Assembly: GCF_013386765.1 (NCBI RefSeq)
Contig: NZ_JACARE010000023.1
Span: 1-64,000, forward strand
DNA from: Pseudomonas yamanorum
GTDB lineage: Bacteria; Pseudomonadota; Gammaproteobacteria; Pseudomonadales; Pseudomonadaceae
Direction: 5' to 3'
DNA: 64,000 nt
The position numbers and the translations under genes are program-made. Positions 24,808 to 32,344 of this stretch are shown here, piece by piece; within the stretch, counting starts at the first letter, position 1, and each line of letters starts with the position of its first letter. A model generated the notes under the pieces. That model searched no databases. It saw nothing but the letters and a program-made list of their open reading frames with translations, and was not told where the DNA came from.

Positions 24808-24909
24808 CTGTAGGAGCGAGCTTGCTCGCGAAGAACCTGAGAGCACCGTTGGGTGTCAGGCTTCCCGAGTTATCGTTGACGTCCATCGCGAGCAAGCTCG
24901 CTCCTACAG
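24808..24909. repeat. REPIN (TGTAGGAGCGAGCTTGCTCGCGA arm type)
   Basis: Perfect 24-bp arms at 24808-24831 and 24886-24909 with a 54-nt loop. The loop shares long identity with the truncated copy at 24321-24389, so the two flank the LprI-like gene as near-duplicates. It occupies the first part of the 467-bp gap between that gene and the TerC gene; the rest of the gap holds a small ORF (25059-25214) and AT-rich leader sequence. Confidence 0.92.
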
Positions 24910-25058
24910 AAGCAGGTGTCGCCAGGCTGGATCCGGCAGCGGTGCCCTTCAATCCATGTCGACATGTCATCTATTACAGATTTTGTAATAGTTTTGCATT
25001 GTAGGAAATTACCGTTTCGCCTGTACGATTCAAGTCCTTTTTCTACAACAGGACCTAC

Positions 25059-25214
25059 ATGAACACCCTCTCGGAGCCTCCCAGTCGTCTTTCCCCAAGA
25101 CATTCGCTGCCGCCGTTCCCGTTGATCGCCTGCCTTCAGGCCAAGCACCCCGTATTCCGATTGCCTACCCTTACCCGGTCCCCCGACCGTGCGTTGCCGT
25201 GCCCGGCATTCTGA
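25059..25214 (+). CDS. possible 51-aa proline-rich small ORF / leader peptide upstream of terC-like gene
   Basis: An ATG-started frame of 51 codons, 23 bp ahead of the TerC-like gene. An ACAGGACC element is placed a few bases before its ATG. Eleven of 51 residues are Pro, with several Arg, and no membrane segment (begins MNTLSEPPSRLSPRH). Pro-rich upstream ORFs can act as ribosome-stalling leaders in front of cation transporter genes (mgtL is the known case). It may equally be chance. I could not see a yybP-ykoY riboswitch in this leader. Confidence 0.35.
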   Translation: MNTLSEPPSRLSPRHSLPPFPLIACLQAKHPVFRLPTLTRSPDRALPCPAF

Positions 25215-25237
25215 AAAACTTGAAGAGATACTGAAAA

Positions 25238-26791
25238 ATGGAATGGTTAGCGGATCCAACGGCCTGGCTCGGCCTGTTGACTTTGATTGTGCTGGAGCTG
25301 GTGCTCGGCATCGACAACCTGGTGTTTATTGCGATCCTGGCGGACAAGTTGCCGCCGGAGCAGCGTGACCGGGCGCGCCTGATTGGTTTGTCCCTGGCCT
25401 TGCTGATGCGCCTGGGCTTGCTGGCGAGTATTTCGTGGTTGGTGACGCTGACCCAGCCGCTGTTCGAGGTGTTCGACAAGAGCTTCTCGGGCCGTGACCT
25501 GATCATGCTGTTTGGTGGTGTGTTCCTGTTGTTCAAGGCCACCATGGAGTTGCATGAGCGCCTTGAAGGGCATGTCGCCCAACGTACCGGCAACGTGGCT
25601 TATGCGATGTTCTGGCCGATCGTTGCGCAGATTGTGGTGCTGGATGCGGTGTTCTCCCTCGACGCGGTGATCACCGCCGTGGGCATGGTGGATGAGCTGG
25701 CGGTGATGATGATCGCGGTGATCATTTCCATCGGCCTGATGATCATTGCCAGCAAGCCGCTGACCCGTTTCGTCAACGCGCACCCGACAGTGATCATGCT
25801 GTGCCTGGGCTTCCTGATGATGATCGGTTTTGCCCTGACCGCTGAAGGCCTGGGTTTCCATATCCCTAAAGGCTACCTGTACGCGGCCATTGGTTTCTCG
25901 ATTCTGATCGAGGTGTTCAACCAGATCGCCCGGGCGCGCCGCAAGAAGTCGGCGCAAGGCACGCGGCCGATGCGTGAGCGTACGGCCCATGCCGTGATGC
26001 GTTTGCTCGGCGGTCGCAACCTGGCGGTGGAGGAGGTGGGCGAAGAGGTGGCCGACCTGCTGGACAACCCCGATGCCAACGGCGGGCCGCTGTTTGACCG
26101 GCGTGAGCGGGTGATGATCAGTGGGGTGCTGCAACTGGCTGAACGCCCGATCCGCACACTGATGACGCCCCGGGCCAAGGTGGACTATATAGATCTGTCG
26201 GACGATCCCGACACTATCCGCCTGAAACTGATGCATTCGTCTTACTCGCGGCTGCCCTTGATCCGCAACGGTGCTGTCGACGAGCCATTGGGTTTCGTGC
26301 ACAAGAAGGAGTTGCTCAAGGAATACCTGGCCGGCAACGAGCCGAACCTGGAGCACCTGGCGCGCCGGGCGATCAACCTGCTGGAGAGTTTTTCGATCCT
26401 CAACGCCCTGGAGCAGATGCGCCAGGAGTCCACTCACATTGCCTTCGTGATCAACGAATTTGGCGACTTTATCGGGGTGTTGAGCATGACTGACATCCTG
26501 GAGTCCATCGCCGGTGAGTTGCCGGATGCGAGTGAAGTCGAAGGGCCGGATATCGTCGAGGAAGCGGGCGGTTTCCGGGTCAACGGTGCCTTGAACCTCA
26601 ACCTGATCCGTCAGCGTACCGGTTTCAAGGCGGTGGCGACGGAGGATTACCAGACGCTCGCCGGGCTGGTGATGAGCCTGCTGGATCGCCTGCCGGTGGT
26701 GGGCGATAGCCTGGAACATGAAGGCTGGCGCCTGACCGTGGCTGCGGTTGAGGAGCGGCGGGTCACGCAGGTGTTGCTGGCGCCTCTGTAG
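25238..26791 (+). CDS. TerC-family membrane protein with CBS and CorC/HlyC domains
   Basis: A 517-residue fusion. Residues 1-240 form a TerC-type domain with about seven membrane segments (LELVLGIDNLVFIAILADKLP, VLDAVFSLDAVITAVGM, each with the acidic residue pair that defines the family). Residues 290-420 hold a CBS pair (RPIRTLMTPRAKVDYIDL, HIAFVINEFGDFIGVLSMTDIL) and the C-terminus a CorC/HlyC domain. It resembles E. coli YoaE/YegH. TerC relatives are linked to metal, especially manganese, export; the role of this fused form is not settled. Confidence 0.9.
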   Translation: MEWLADPTAWLGLLTLIVLELVLGIDNLVFIAILADKLPPEQRDRARLIGLSLALLMRLGLLASISWLVTLTQPLFEVFDKSFSGRDLIMLFGGVFLLFKATMELHERLEGHVAQRTGNVAYAMFWPIVAQIVVLDAVFSLDAVITAVGMVDELAVMMIAVIISIGLMIIASKPLTRFVNAHPTVIMLCLGFLMMIGFALTAEGLGFHIPKGYLYAAIGFSILIEVFNQIARARRKKSAQGTRPMRERTAHAVMRLLGGRNLAVEEVGEEVADLLDNPDANGGPLFDRRERVMISGVLQLAERPIRTLMTPRAKVDYIDLSDDPDTIRLKLMHSSYSRLPLIRNGAVDEPLGFVHKKELLKEYLAGNEPNLEHLARRAINLLESFSILNALEQMRQESTHIAFVINEFGDFIGVLSMTDILESIAGELPDASEVEGPDIVEEAGGFRVNGALNLNLIRQRTGFKAVATEDYQTLAGLVMSLLDRLPVVGDSLEHEGWRLTVAAVEERRVTQVLLAPL

Positions 26792-26838
26792 CTGGATAGC
26801 ATCGCCGCTCACTGAACCGTTAAGGAAGGGTTACCCGA

Positions 26839-27681
26839 ATGACTTTGGACGTGCTTAAGATTTCTGCATTTTGTGACGGTAACCAGGGCGGTAATCCGGC
26901 AGGCGTATGGATCGGCGACAACTTGCCGGAAGCCGCAGAGATGCAACGCATTGCCCACGAAGTCGGGTTTTCGGAAACCGTATTCGCCTGCCCGCAGGAC
27001 GATGGCTGGCGTGTGCGCTACTTCGCGCCAGATGCCGAAGTCGCCTTTTGCGGCCACGCCACCATCGCCCTGGGCGCCGCTTTGAGCCTGGCGCTGGGCG
27101 ACGGTGAATTCCACCTGACGTTGAACAATGGCGATATTTCCGTCAGTGGCCGCAGCGAAGGCGAGCTGATCGAGGCCGCCCTGCAATCCCCGCCCACCCG
27201 CAGTGCACCGGCAGACGATGCGCTGGTGGACGCGGGCCTGACGTTGTTCGGTTACACCCGTAACGACCTGGACCCGAGTATCCCGCCGGCGATCATCCAT
27301 GGCGGTATCGACCACCTGGTGCTGGCCCTCGACAGCCGCGCCAAGCTGAGCCAGATGCACTATGAACTGGAAGCCGGTCGCCGCTACATGACCGACGCTC
27401 GCCTGGGTACCGTGGTGCTGGTGTTTGCCGAAAGCCCGACGCTGTTCCACACCCGCAACCCGTTTGCGGTGGGCGGCGTGTACGAAGACCCGGCCACCGG
27501 CGCCGCGACTGCCGCATTTGCCGGCTACCTGCGGGACCTGGGCTGGCCGCACAACGGCTGCATCGACATCATCCAGGGCGAGGACATGGGCAGCCGTTCA
27601 CGCTTGCAGGCGCAGATCAGCGATGAGAAGGGCGCCTCGATTCGGGTGTCGGGGACGGCGCGGTTGATGTTGGAGGATTGA
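26839..27681 (+). CDS. PhzF-family isomerase/epimerase-fold protein
   Basis: A 280-residue PhzF-like protein. The catalytic Glu is Glu46 in GFSETVF, followed by the DAEVAFCGHATIALG motif near residue 65 and NPFAVGGVYEDPATGAA near 205. True PhzF acts in phenazine synthesis, but no other phz genes are present, so this is one of the many stand-alone paralogs of unknown reaction. AAGGAAGG lies about nine bases before the ATG. Its 3' end overlaps the convergent thioredoxin-like gene by 65 bp. Confidence 0.88.
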   Translation: MTLDVLKISAFCDGNQGGNPAGVWIGDNLPEAAEMQRIAHEVGFSETVFACPQDDGWRVRYFAPDAEVAFCGHATIALGAALSLALGDGEFHLTLNNGDISVSGRSEGELIEAALQSPPTRSAPADDALVDAGLTLFGYTRNDLDPSIPPAIIHGGIDHLVLALDSRAKLSQMHYELEAGRRYMTDARLGTVVLVFAESPTLFHTRNPFAVGGVYEDPATGAATAAFAGYLRDLGWPHNGCIDIIQGEDMGSRSRLQAQISDEKGASIRVSGTARLMLED

Positions 27682-28018
27682 TTGCTGGCTGGCTGTAGCG
27701 GCTGAATAGCTCCTCGACGATGGGCTCCCGTCCACGCCAGGAGCCAATGCCGTGCAGTTTCTCAACCAGCTTGCCGTCCTGGAACGCCAGCAGGGTAGGC
27801 GTGCTGATCACCTCTGGGTGGCGAGGGGTGTGGGCGGTGTCGAGGACCAGGCTGGTTACGGTGCCGGCATAGTGGCTGGCAATACGATTAAAGATCACGG
27901 GCGCCTCGCGGCATGCCGAACAATGCCGTGAGACAAAAAGCATGAATACCGTTTTGTGCGCCTTCAGCACCTGCTGGTATTCCTCGGCATTGGCAATCAC
28001 CGCCGTCGCAATTCCCAT
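27617..28018 (-). CDS. thioredoxin-like protein with CSAC active site
   Basis: A 133-residue cytoplasmic thioredoxin-fold protein. The redox motif is Cys33-Ser-Ala-Cys36 (RHCSAC) instead of CGPC, and the cis-Pro segment ISTPTLLAF is present. The start is the ATG at 28018, preceded by AAGGAGAT; an in-frame upstream start lacks this. A Pro/Ser/Thr-rich tail of about 20 residues is encoded inside the overlap with the phzF-like gene, so it may be poorly conserved. Likely a disulfide reductase or bacteriocin-type thioredoxin with unknown partner. Confidence 0.8.
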   Translation of the reverse strand: MGIATAVIANAEEYQQVLKAHKTVFMLFVSRHCSACREAPVIFNRIASHYAGTVTSLVLDTAHTPRHPEVISTPTLLAFQDGKLVEKLHGIGSWRGREPIVEELFSRYSQPAINPPTSTAPSPTPESRRPSHR

Positions 28019-28115
28019 GATGATCTCCTTGGCAAAAGGGCATAGCACACGCTAAGCCAGCCGATCAAAACGGTCTACTGTCAAAACTAACAGGTCCCCC
28101 AGCAAGTTGCTTTTC

Positions 28116-28155
28116 GTGGCGAGGGAGCTTGCTCCCGCTGGACTGCGCAGCAGTC
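28116..28155. repeat. solo REP half-site with adjacent palindrome
   Basis: A single REP arm, GTGGCGAGGGAGCTTGCTCC followed by CGCTG (28116-28140), is the same type as the arms at 32202 and 35378. It is followed by the palindrome GACTGC-GCA-GCAGTC (28141-28155). No matching second arm follows. It lies between two minus-strand genes. Confidence 0.7.
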
Positions 28156-28164
28156 CCAATAGCT

Positions 28165-28401
28165 TCAACGCTCCGCCCGTTCCCGAGCCTTCTTCGCCAA
28201 CCCCACACACTGCTTATAATCGCCCTGATCCTTGGCATCCTTGGCCCGACGATAACCATGATGATTCTGCGTGGTGTAGTTCGTACTGAACGCCGCCTTC
28301 AGCTTGACCAGCTCGGCCTTGCATTCACGACGGTCATCCTTGGCGAACACCTGGGTGGCACACACCAGCGACAGCAACATAAAAACAAGGCTGATCTTCA
28401 T
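28165..28401 (-). CDS. small exported protein
   Basis: A 78-residue protein with a classical signal peptide (MKISLVFMLLSLVCATQVFA, cleavage before KDDRRECK) and a short, charged mature part of about 58 residues with two Cys (REC, KQC) likely to form one disulfide. It is rich in Lys/Arg/Ala. I recognise no family. A purine-rich stretch lies before the ATG at 28401. It is divergent from the amino-acid importer at 28736, with a 334-bp gap containing a sigma-54-like promoter and a palindrome. Confidence 0.7.
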   Translation of the reverse strand: MKISLVFMLLSLVCATQVFAKDDRRECKAELVKLKAAFSTNYTTQNHHGYRRAKDAKDQGDYKQCVGLAKKARERAER

Positions 28402-28550
28402 CTGAGCGCATTCCTTGGGGGTCGATCTCCTGCAAAGGCTAGTCCAGCCACGGGATTTTTCCATTCTGCCACTGCACCGCAGAGGTGCACGGTAACGACC
28501 CGCCCCCGCACCCAAATGTGGCCTGTCACCCCGGTGTGTGGCCAACGGTA

Positions 28551-28563
28551 GCAATCTGATTGC
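28551..28563. other. short perfect palindrome in the 28402-28735 gap
   Basis: GCAATC-T-GATTGC, a perfect 6-bp inverted repeat around one base, lies about 90 bp upstream of the sigma-54-like site at 28655. Distance and symmetry would suit an activator site, but so short a palindrome may be chance. Apart from this, the promoter and the operator listed below, I see nothing in the gap. Confidence 0.3.
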
Positions 28564-28654
28564 AACGACTGGCCAGCCGCCTTCCCGGCAACAAAAATTT
28601 ATCCCGTTGATTTAAAAAGAAATTAATCCCGCAATATTTTTCTGTTACCGCGTG

Positions 28655-28669
28655 TGGCACACTTTCTGC
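28655..28669 (+). promoter_or_regulatory. sigma-54-type promoter candidate
   Basis: TGGCAC-ACTTT-CTGC fits the -24/-12 consensus TGGCAC-N5-TTGC with one mismatch in the -12 element, exact spacing, and a following T. Transcription would begin near 28681, 55 bp before the binding-protein ATG. No sigma-54 activator gene adjoins it; the nearest (43071-44468) belongs to the 3-hydroxybutyrate locus. Confidence 0.5.
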
Positions 28670-28695
28670 TGTCTATTCCGTTGTTACATACTAAG

Positions 28696-28711
28696 TTCCG
28701 GTATAGCGGAA
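28696..28711. promoter_or_regulatory. candidate IclR-type operator (TTCCG-N6-CGGAA)
   Basis: Perfect inverted repeat TTCCG (28696-28700), GTATAG, CGGAA (28707-28711), 25 bp ahead of the binding-protein ATG. IclR-family repressors often bind TTCCG...CGGAA-like palindromes near the start of the operon they control, and an IclR gene lies in this same gene group (32345). The site also overlaps a weak -10-like TATAGC. Confidence 0.5.
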
Positions 28712-28735
28712 TACACAATCCCTGGAGTGCTTGTC

Positions 28736-29584
28736 ATGCATCACCGACCTTCCGTGTTCAAAGCGTGTGTTTTTCTCTTCGCCGCATCGGCTTCCCTCGC
28801 AAGCGTAGTGCACGCGGCGGACAGCAAGCTCGATACGGTGCTCAAGCGTGGGCACCTGATCGTGGGTACAGGCAGTACCAATGCGCCGTGGCACTTCCAG
28901 GGAGCGGATGGCAAGTTGCAGGGTTTTGATATCGACATCGGCCACATCGTGGCCAAGGGTCTGTTCAACGACCCGAGCAAAGTCGAATACGTGGTGCAGT
29001 CCTCCGATGCGCGGATTCCCAACCTGTTGACCGACAAGGTCGACATGAGCTGCCAGTTCATCACCGTCACCGCCAGCCGTGCGCAGCAAGTGGCCTTCAC
29101 CCTGCCGTACTACCGCGAAGGCGTGGGCCTGCTGCTGCCGGCCAACAGCAAGTACAAGGAAATCGAAGACCTGCAGGCGGCCGGCGACGGCGTCACCGTG
29201 GCCGTGCTGCAAAACGTCTACGCCGAAGAACTGGTGCACCAGGCACTGCCTAAAGCCAAGGTCGACCAGTACGACAGCGTCGACCTGATGTACCAGGCCG
29301 TGAACTCCGGCCGTGCCGACACCGCCGCCACCGACCAGTCCTCGGTCAAGTACCTGATGGTGCAAAACCCGGGCCGCTACCGCAGCCCGAGCTACGCCTG
29401 GAGCCCGCAGACCTACGCGTGCGCCGTCAAGCGTGGCGACCAGGACTGGCTGAACTTCGTCAACACCGCGCTGCATGAAGCCATGACCGGCGTGGAATTC
29501 CCGATGTACAAGGCCTCGTTCAAGCAATGGTTCGGTGTGGATCTGCCAGAGCCGGCGATCGGTTTCCCGGTTGAGTTCAAGTAA
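28736..29584 (+). CDS. amino acid ABC transporter, periplasmic substrate-binding protein
   Basis: A 282-residue SBP_bac_3 protein with a signal peptide (hydrophobic 8-24, cleavage after VVHAAD near residue 27). The mature region starts LDTVLKRGHLIVGTGSTNAPWHF and contains FDIDIGHIVAKGLF, typical of polar amino-acid binding proteins. The ATG at 28736 has TGGAG about nine bases upstream. First gene of a run that includes permeases, ATPase, Rid protein, IclR regulator, a PLP deaminase and a sugar-acid kinase. The ligand is therefore likely an amino sugar acid such as D-glucosaminate, or a D-amino acid. Confidence 0.88.
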   Translation: MHHRPSVFKACVFLFAASASLASVVHAADSKLDTVLKRGHLIVGTGSTNAPWHFQGADGKLQGFDIDIGHIVAKGLFNDPSKVEYVVQSSDARIPNLLTDKVDMSCQFITVTASRAQQVAFTLPYYREGVGLLLPANSKYKEIEDLQAAGDGVTVAVLQNVYAEELVHQALPKAKVDQYDSVDLMYQAVNSGRADTAATDQSSVKYLMVQNPGRYRSPSYAWSPQTYACAVKRGDQDWLNFVNTALHEAMTGVEFPMYKASFKQWFGVDLPEPAIGFPVEFK

Positions 29585-29636
29585 TTCGTAAACCCTGGGG
29601 CGTCGCGTACGGCGCCCCAATCAGGTACTGCCGACC

Positions 29637-30299
29637 ATGAACTATCAGTTGAACTTTGCCGCTGTGTGGCGCGACTTCCCCAGCTTGCTGGCGGGGCTCG
29701 GCCTCGGCCTTGAACTGGCACTGCTGTCCATCGCCATCGGCTGCGTGATCGGCCTGTTGATGGCGTTTGCCATGCTGTCCAAACACCGTGCGCTGCGCAT
29801 CCTGGCCTCGGTGTATGTGACGGTGATCCGCAACACCCCGATCCTGGTACTGATCCTGTTGATCTACTTCGCCTTGCCCAGCCTCGGTATCCGGCTGGAC
29901 AAGATCCCCTCGTTCATCATCACCCTGTCGCTGTACGCCGGTGCCTACCTGACCGAAGTATTCCGCGCAGGCCTCTTGAACATTCCCAAGGGGTTGCGTG
30001 AAGCGGGCCTGGCCATTGGTCTTGGCGAATGGCGCATCCGCGCGTACATCACCGTGCCGGTGATGCTGCGCAACGTCCTGCCGGCGCTGTCGAACAACTT
30101 CATCTCGCTGTTCAAGGACACCTCCCTGGCGGCCGCCATCGCGGTGCCGGAGCTGACCTATTACGCCCGCAAGATCAACGTCGAAAGCTACCGGGTGATT
30201 GAAACCTGGATGGTCACGACCGCGCTCTACGTGGCTGCCTGTTACCTCATTGCCATGCTGCTCCGTTACCTGGAACAGCGTTTGGCGATTCGCCGCTAA
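29637..30299 (+). CDS. amino acid ABC transporter permease
   Basis: A 220-residue permease of the HisMQ/GlnP family with about five membrane segments. The family motifs VYVTVIRNTPILVLILLIYF near residue 60 and GLREAGLAIGLGEWRIRAYI near 120 (the ATPase-contact loop) are seen. It begins 52 bp after the binding-protein gene. It forms a heterodimer with the permease encoded next, nine bases downstream. Confidence 0.9.
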   Translation: MNYQLNFAAVWRDFPSLLAGLGLGLELALLSIAIGCVIGLLMAFAMLSKHRALRILASVYVTVIRNTPILVLILLIYFALPSLGIRLDKIPSFIITLSLYAGAYLTEVFRAGLLNIPKGLREAGLAIGLGEWRIRAYITVPVMLRNVLPALSNNFISLFKDTSLAAAIAVPELTYYARKINVESYRVIETWMVTTALYVAACYLIAMLLRYLEQRLAIRR

Positions 30300-30308
30300 G
30301 GAGCGCCC

Positions 30309-30971
30309 ATGTACGAATCCCCCAGCTGGCTGCATGAGTTGTGGATCGCCCGGGAAACCCTCTGGGCGGGGTTCCAGACCAGCGTCTACTGCTCGGCCCT
30401 GGCGATTATCTTCGGCACCCTGATCGGCATCGTTGCCGGGTTGGTCCTGACCTACGGCAAATTCTGGATGCGGGCACCGTTTCGCCTGTACGTCGACCTG
30501 ATCCGCGGTACGCCGGTGTTTGTGCTGGTGTTGGCCTGCTTCTACATGCTGCCGGCGCTTGGCTGGCAGATCACCGCGTTCCAGGCCGGTGCCGTGGGCT
30601 TGACACTGTTTTGCGGCTCCCACGTGTCCGAGATCGTGCGCGGTGCGCTGCAAGCCATTCCCAAAGGGCAACTGGAAGCCGGCAAGGCCATCGGCCTGAC
30701 GTTCTACCAGTCCCTGGGCTACGTGCTGTTGCCCCAGGCGCTGCGGCAGATCCTGCCGACCTGGGTCAACTCGTCCACGGAAATCGTCAAGGCATCCACC
30801 TTGCTGTCGGTGATCGGCGTGGCCGAATTGCTCCTCAGCACCCAACAGGTCATCGCCCGGACGTTCATGACCCTGGAGTTCTACCTGTTCGCAGGCTTTA
30901 TGTTTTTTGTCATCAACTACGCCATCGAATTGTTGGGGCGTTACATTGAAAAGCGGGTGGCTTTGCCATGA
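30309..30971 (+). CDS. amino acid ABC transporter permease
   Basis: A 220-residue permease with five predicted membrane segments, the YVDLIRGTPVFVLVLACFYM motif near residue 65, and a coupling loop QLEAGKAIGLTFYQSLGYVLLP near 125. AAGGAGCG lies just before the ATG. It overlaps the ATPase start by four bases, indicating coupled translation of the membrane and energising subunits. Confidence 0.9.
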   Translation: MYESPSWLHELWIARETLWAGFQTSVYCSALAIIFGTLIGIVAGLVLTYGKFWMRAPFRLYVDLIRGTPVFVLVLACFYMLPALGWQITAFQAGAVGLTLFCGSHVSEIVRGALQAIPKGQLEAGKAIGLTFYQSLGYVLLPQALRQILPTWVNSSTEIVKASTLLSVIGVAELLLSTQQVIARTFMTLEFYLFAGFMFFVINYAIELLGRYIEKRVALP

Positions 30972-31753
30972 ACCAACTCTCAAAAGAAAGCCAGCCACTG
31001 CTGAACATTCGCGGCCTGCGTAAACAGTACGGCCCGGTGGAAGTGCTCAAGGGCGTCGACCTGAGCATGCAGCGCGGCAACGTCGTGACGTTGATCGGCT
31101 CCAGCGGCTCGGGCAAGACCACACTGCTGCGTTGCGTCAACCTGCTGGAAGAGTTCCAGGGGGGCCAGATCACCCTCGACGGTGAGTCCATCGGCTACAG
31201 CGAAGTCGGCGGCAAGCGCGTGCGCCACCCTGAGCGCGTGATTTCCCAGCACCGTGCGATGACCGGCATGGCGTTCCAGCAATTCAACTTGTTCCCGCAC
31301 CTCACCGCGTTGCAGAACGTCACCCTGGGCCTGCTCAAGGTCAAGAAAATGGGCAAGGACGAGGCGGTGGCGCTGGCGGAAAAATGGCTGGACCGTGTCG
31401 GCCTGCTGGAGCGCCGCAATCACTTCCCGGGCCAGTTGTCGGGCGGGCAGCAACAGCGCGTGGCGATTGCCCGGGCGATTGCGATGAACCCCAGCCTGAT
31501 GCTGTTCGACGAAGTCACCTCGGCCCTCGACCCGGAATTGGTGGGCGAAGTGCTCAGCGTGATCAAGGGTTTGGCGGAAGAGGGCATGACCATGCTGCTG
31601 GTCACCCACGAAATGCGTTTTGCCTATGAAGTCTCGGACAAGATCGTCTTCATGAACCAGGGCCGCATTGAAGAACAGGGGCCGCCGAAAGACATTTTCG
31701 AGCGCCCGCAATCGCCGCGACTGGCGGAATTTCTCAAGAACATTCGTTTTTAA
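30968..31753 (+). CDS. amino acid ABC transporter ATP-binding protein
   Basis: A 261-residue GlnQ-type ATPase. Walker A GSSGSGKTT is near residue 42, the signature LSGGQQQRVAIARAIA near 155, and Walker B LMLFDEVTSALDPE near 178. Val replaces the usual Pro after the catalytic Glu, a variant seen in functional members. The H-loop LLVTHEMRFAY follows. It completes the second polar amino-acid importer of the window. A Rid gene follows by 24 bp. Confidence 0.92.
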   Translation: MNQLSKESQPLLNIRGLRKQYGPVEVLKGVDLSMQRGNVVTLIGSSGSGKTTLLRCVNLLEEFQGGQITLDGESIGYSEVGGKRVRHPERVISQHRAMTGMAFQQFNLFPHLTALQNVTLGLLKVKKMGKDEAVALAEKWLDRVGLLERRNHFPGQLSGGQQQRVAIARAIAMNPSLMLFDEVTSALDPELVGEVLSVIKGLAEEGMTMLLVTHEMRFAYEVSDKIVFMNQGRIEEQGPPKDIFERPQSPRLAEFLKNIRF

Positions 31754-31777
31754 TTCACTCGTTTCAGGAGATCCATT

Positions 31778-32167
31778 ATGAGCATTACTCGTTACGGCAC
31801 CGGCGCCACTGCAGGCGGCGGCCAGCCTCGTCCTTTCGCCCGCGCGGTGGAAGCGGATGGCTGGTTGTACGTGTCGGGCCAGGTGCCGGCGGTGGACGGT
31901 GAAATCATCACCGGCGGGATCGTCGAGCAGACGCACCAGACCATGCGCAACGTGGTAGCGATTCTCGAAGAAGCCGGCTATGCCCTTGAAGACGTGGTGC
32001 GCGTTGGCGTATGGCTGGAAGACCCACGGGATTTCTGGAGCTTCAACAAGGTATTCGGCGAATACTTCAACCCGGAACACGCCCCGGCGCGGGCCTGTGT
32101 GCAGGCGAACATGATGGTCGATTGCAAGGTTGAGATTGATTGCGTGGCCTACAAGAAAAAGGGCTAA
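31778..32167 (+). CDS. RidA-family deaminase (canonical Arg present)
   Basis: A 129-residue Rid protein. PFARAVEADGWLYVSGQVPA forms the N-terminal sheet, and the catalytic Arg lies in APARACVQAN near residue 105. It is expected to hydrolyse the 2-imino/enamine acid released by PLP-dependent dehydratases, yielding the 2-keto acid and ammonia. A fold-III PLP deaminase gene lies about 1 kb downstream in the same group, so the pairing makes chemical sense. CAGGAGA is placed eight bases before the ATG. Confidence 0.92.
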   Translation: MSITRYGTGATAGGGQPRPFARAVEADGWLYVSGQVPAVDGEIITGGIVEQTHQTMRNVVAILEEAGYALEDVVRVGVWLEDPRDFWSFNKVFGEYFNPEHAPARACVQANMMVDCKVEIDCVAYKKKG

Positions 32168-32201
32168 ATGCCCGACCGCAACTTGCAGTGATGAAACTCG
32201 T

Positions 32202-32294
32202 TGTGGCGAGGGAGCTTGCTCCCGCTGGAGTGCGAAGCGCTCCCGTTTTTTGGGGCCGCTACGCAGCCCAGCGGGAGCAAGCTCCCTCGCCACA
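32202..32294. repeat. REPIN (TGTGGCGAGGGAGCTTGC arm type)
   Basis: Perfect 27-bp arms at 32202-32228 and 32268-32294 with a 39-nt loop. It sits between the Rid gene and the iclR gene, within an otherwise one-directional gene group. Same arm class as 28116 and 35378; the three copies flank and punctuate the 28.7-35.4 kb gene group. Confidence 0.92.
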
Positions 32295-32344
32295 GAGAAC
32301 TTATCTGCTGCGATTTTAAGCCTTTGACGGGACCCGAAACTGCC

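Noticed and set aside
24910..25237. yybP-ykoY manganese riboswitch in front of the TerC-like gene
   Set aside because: I looked for it because TerC genes often carry one, but could not find the conserved core or paired stems in the leader.
26839..27681. Phenazine biosynthesis gene
   Set aside because: Only the PhzF fold is present and no other phz genes are near; stand-alone PhzF paralogs are common.
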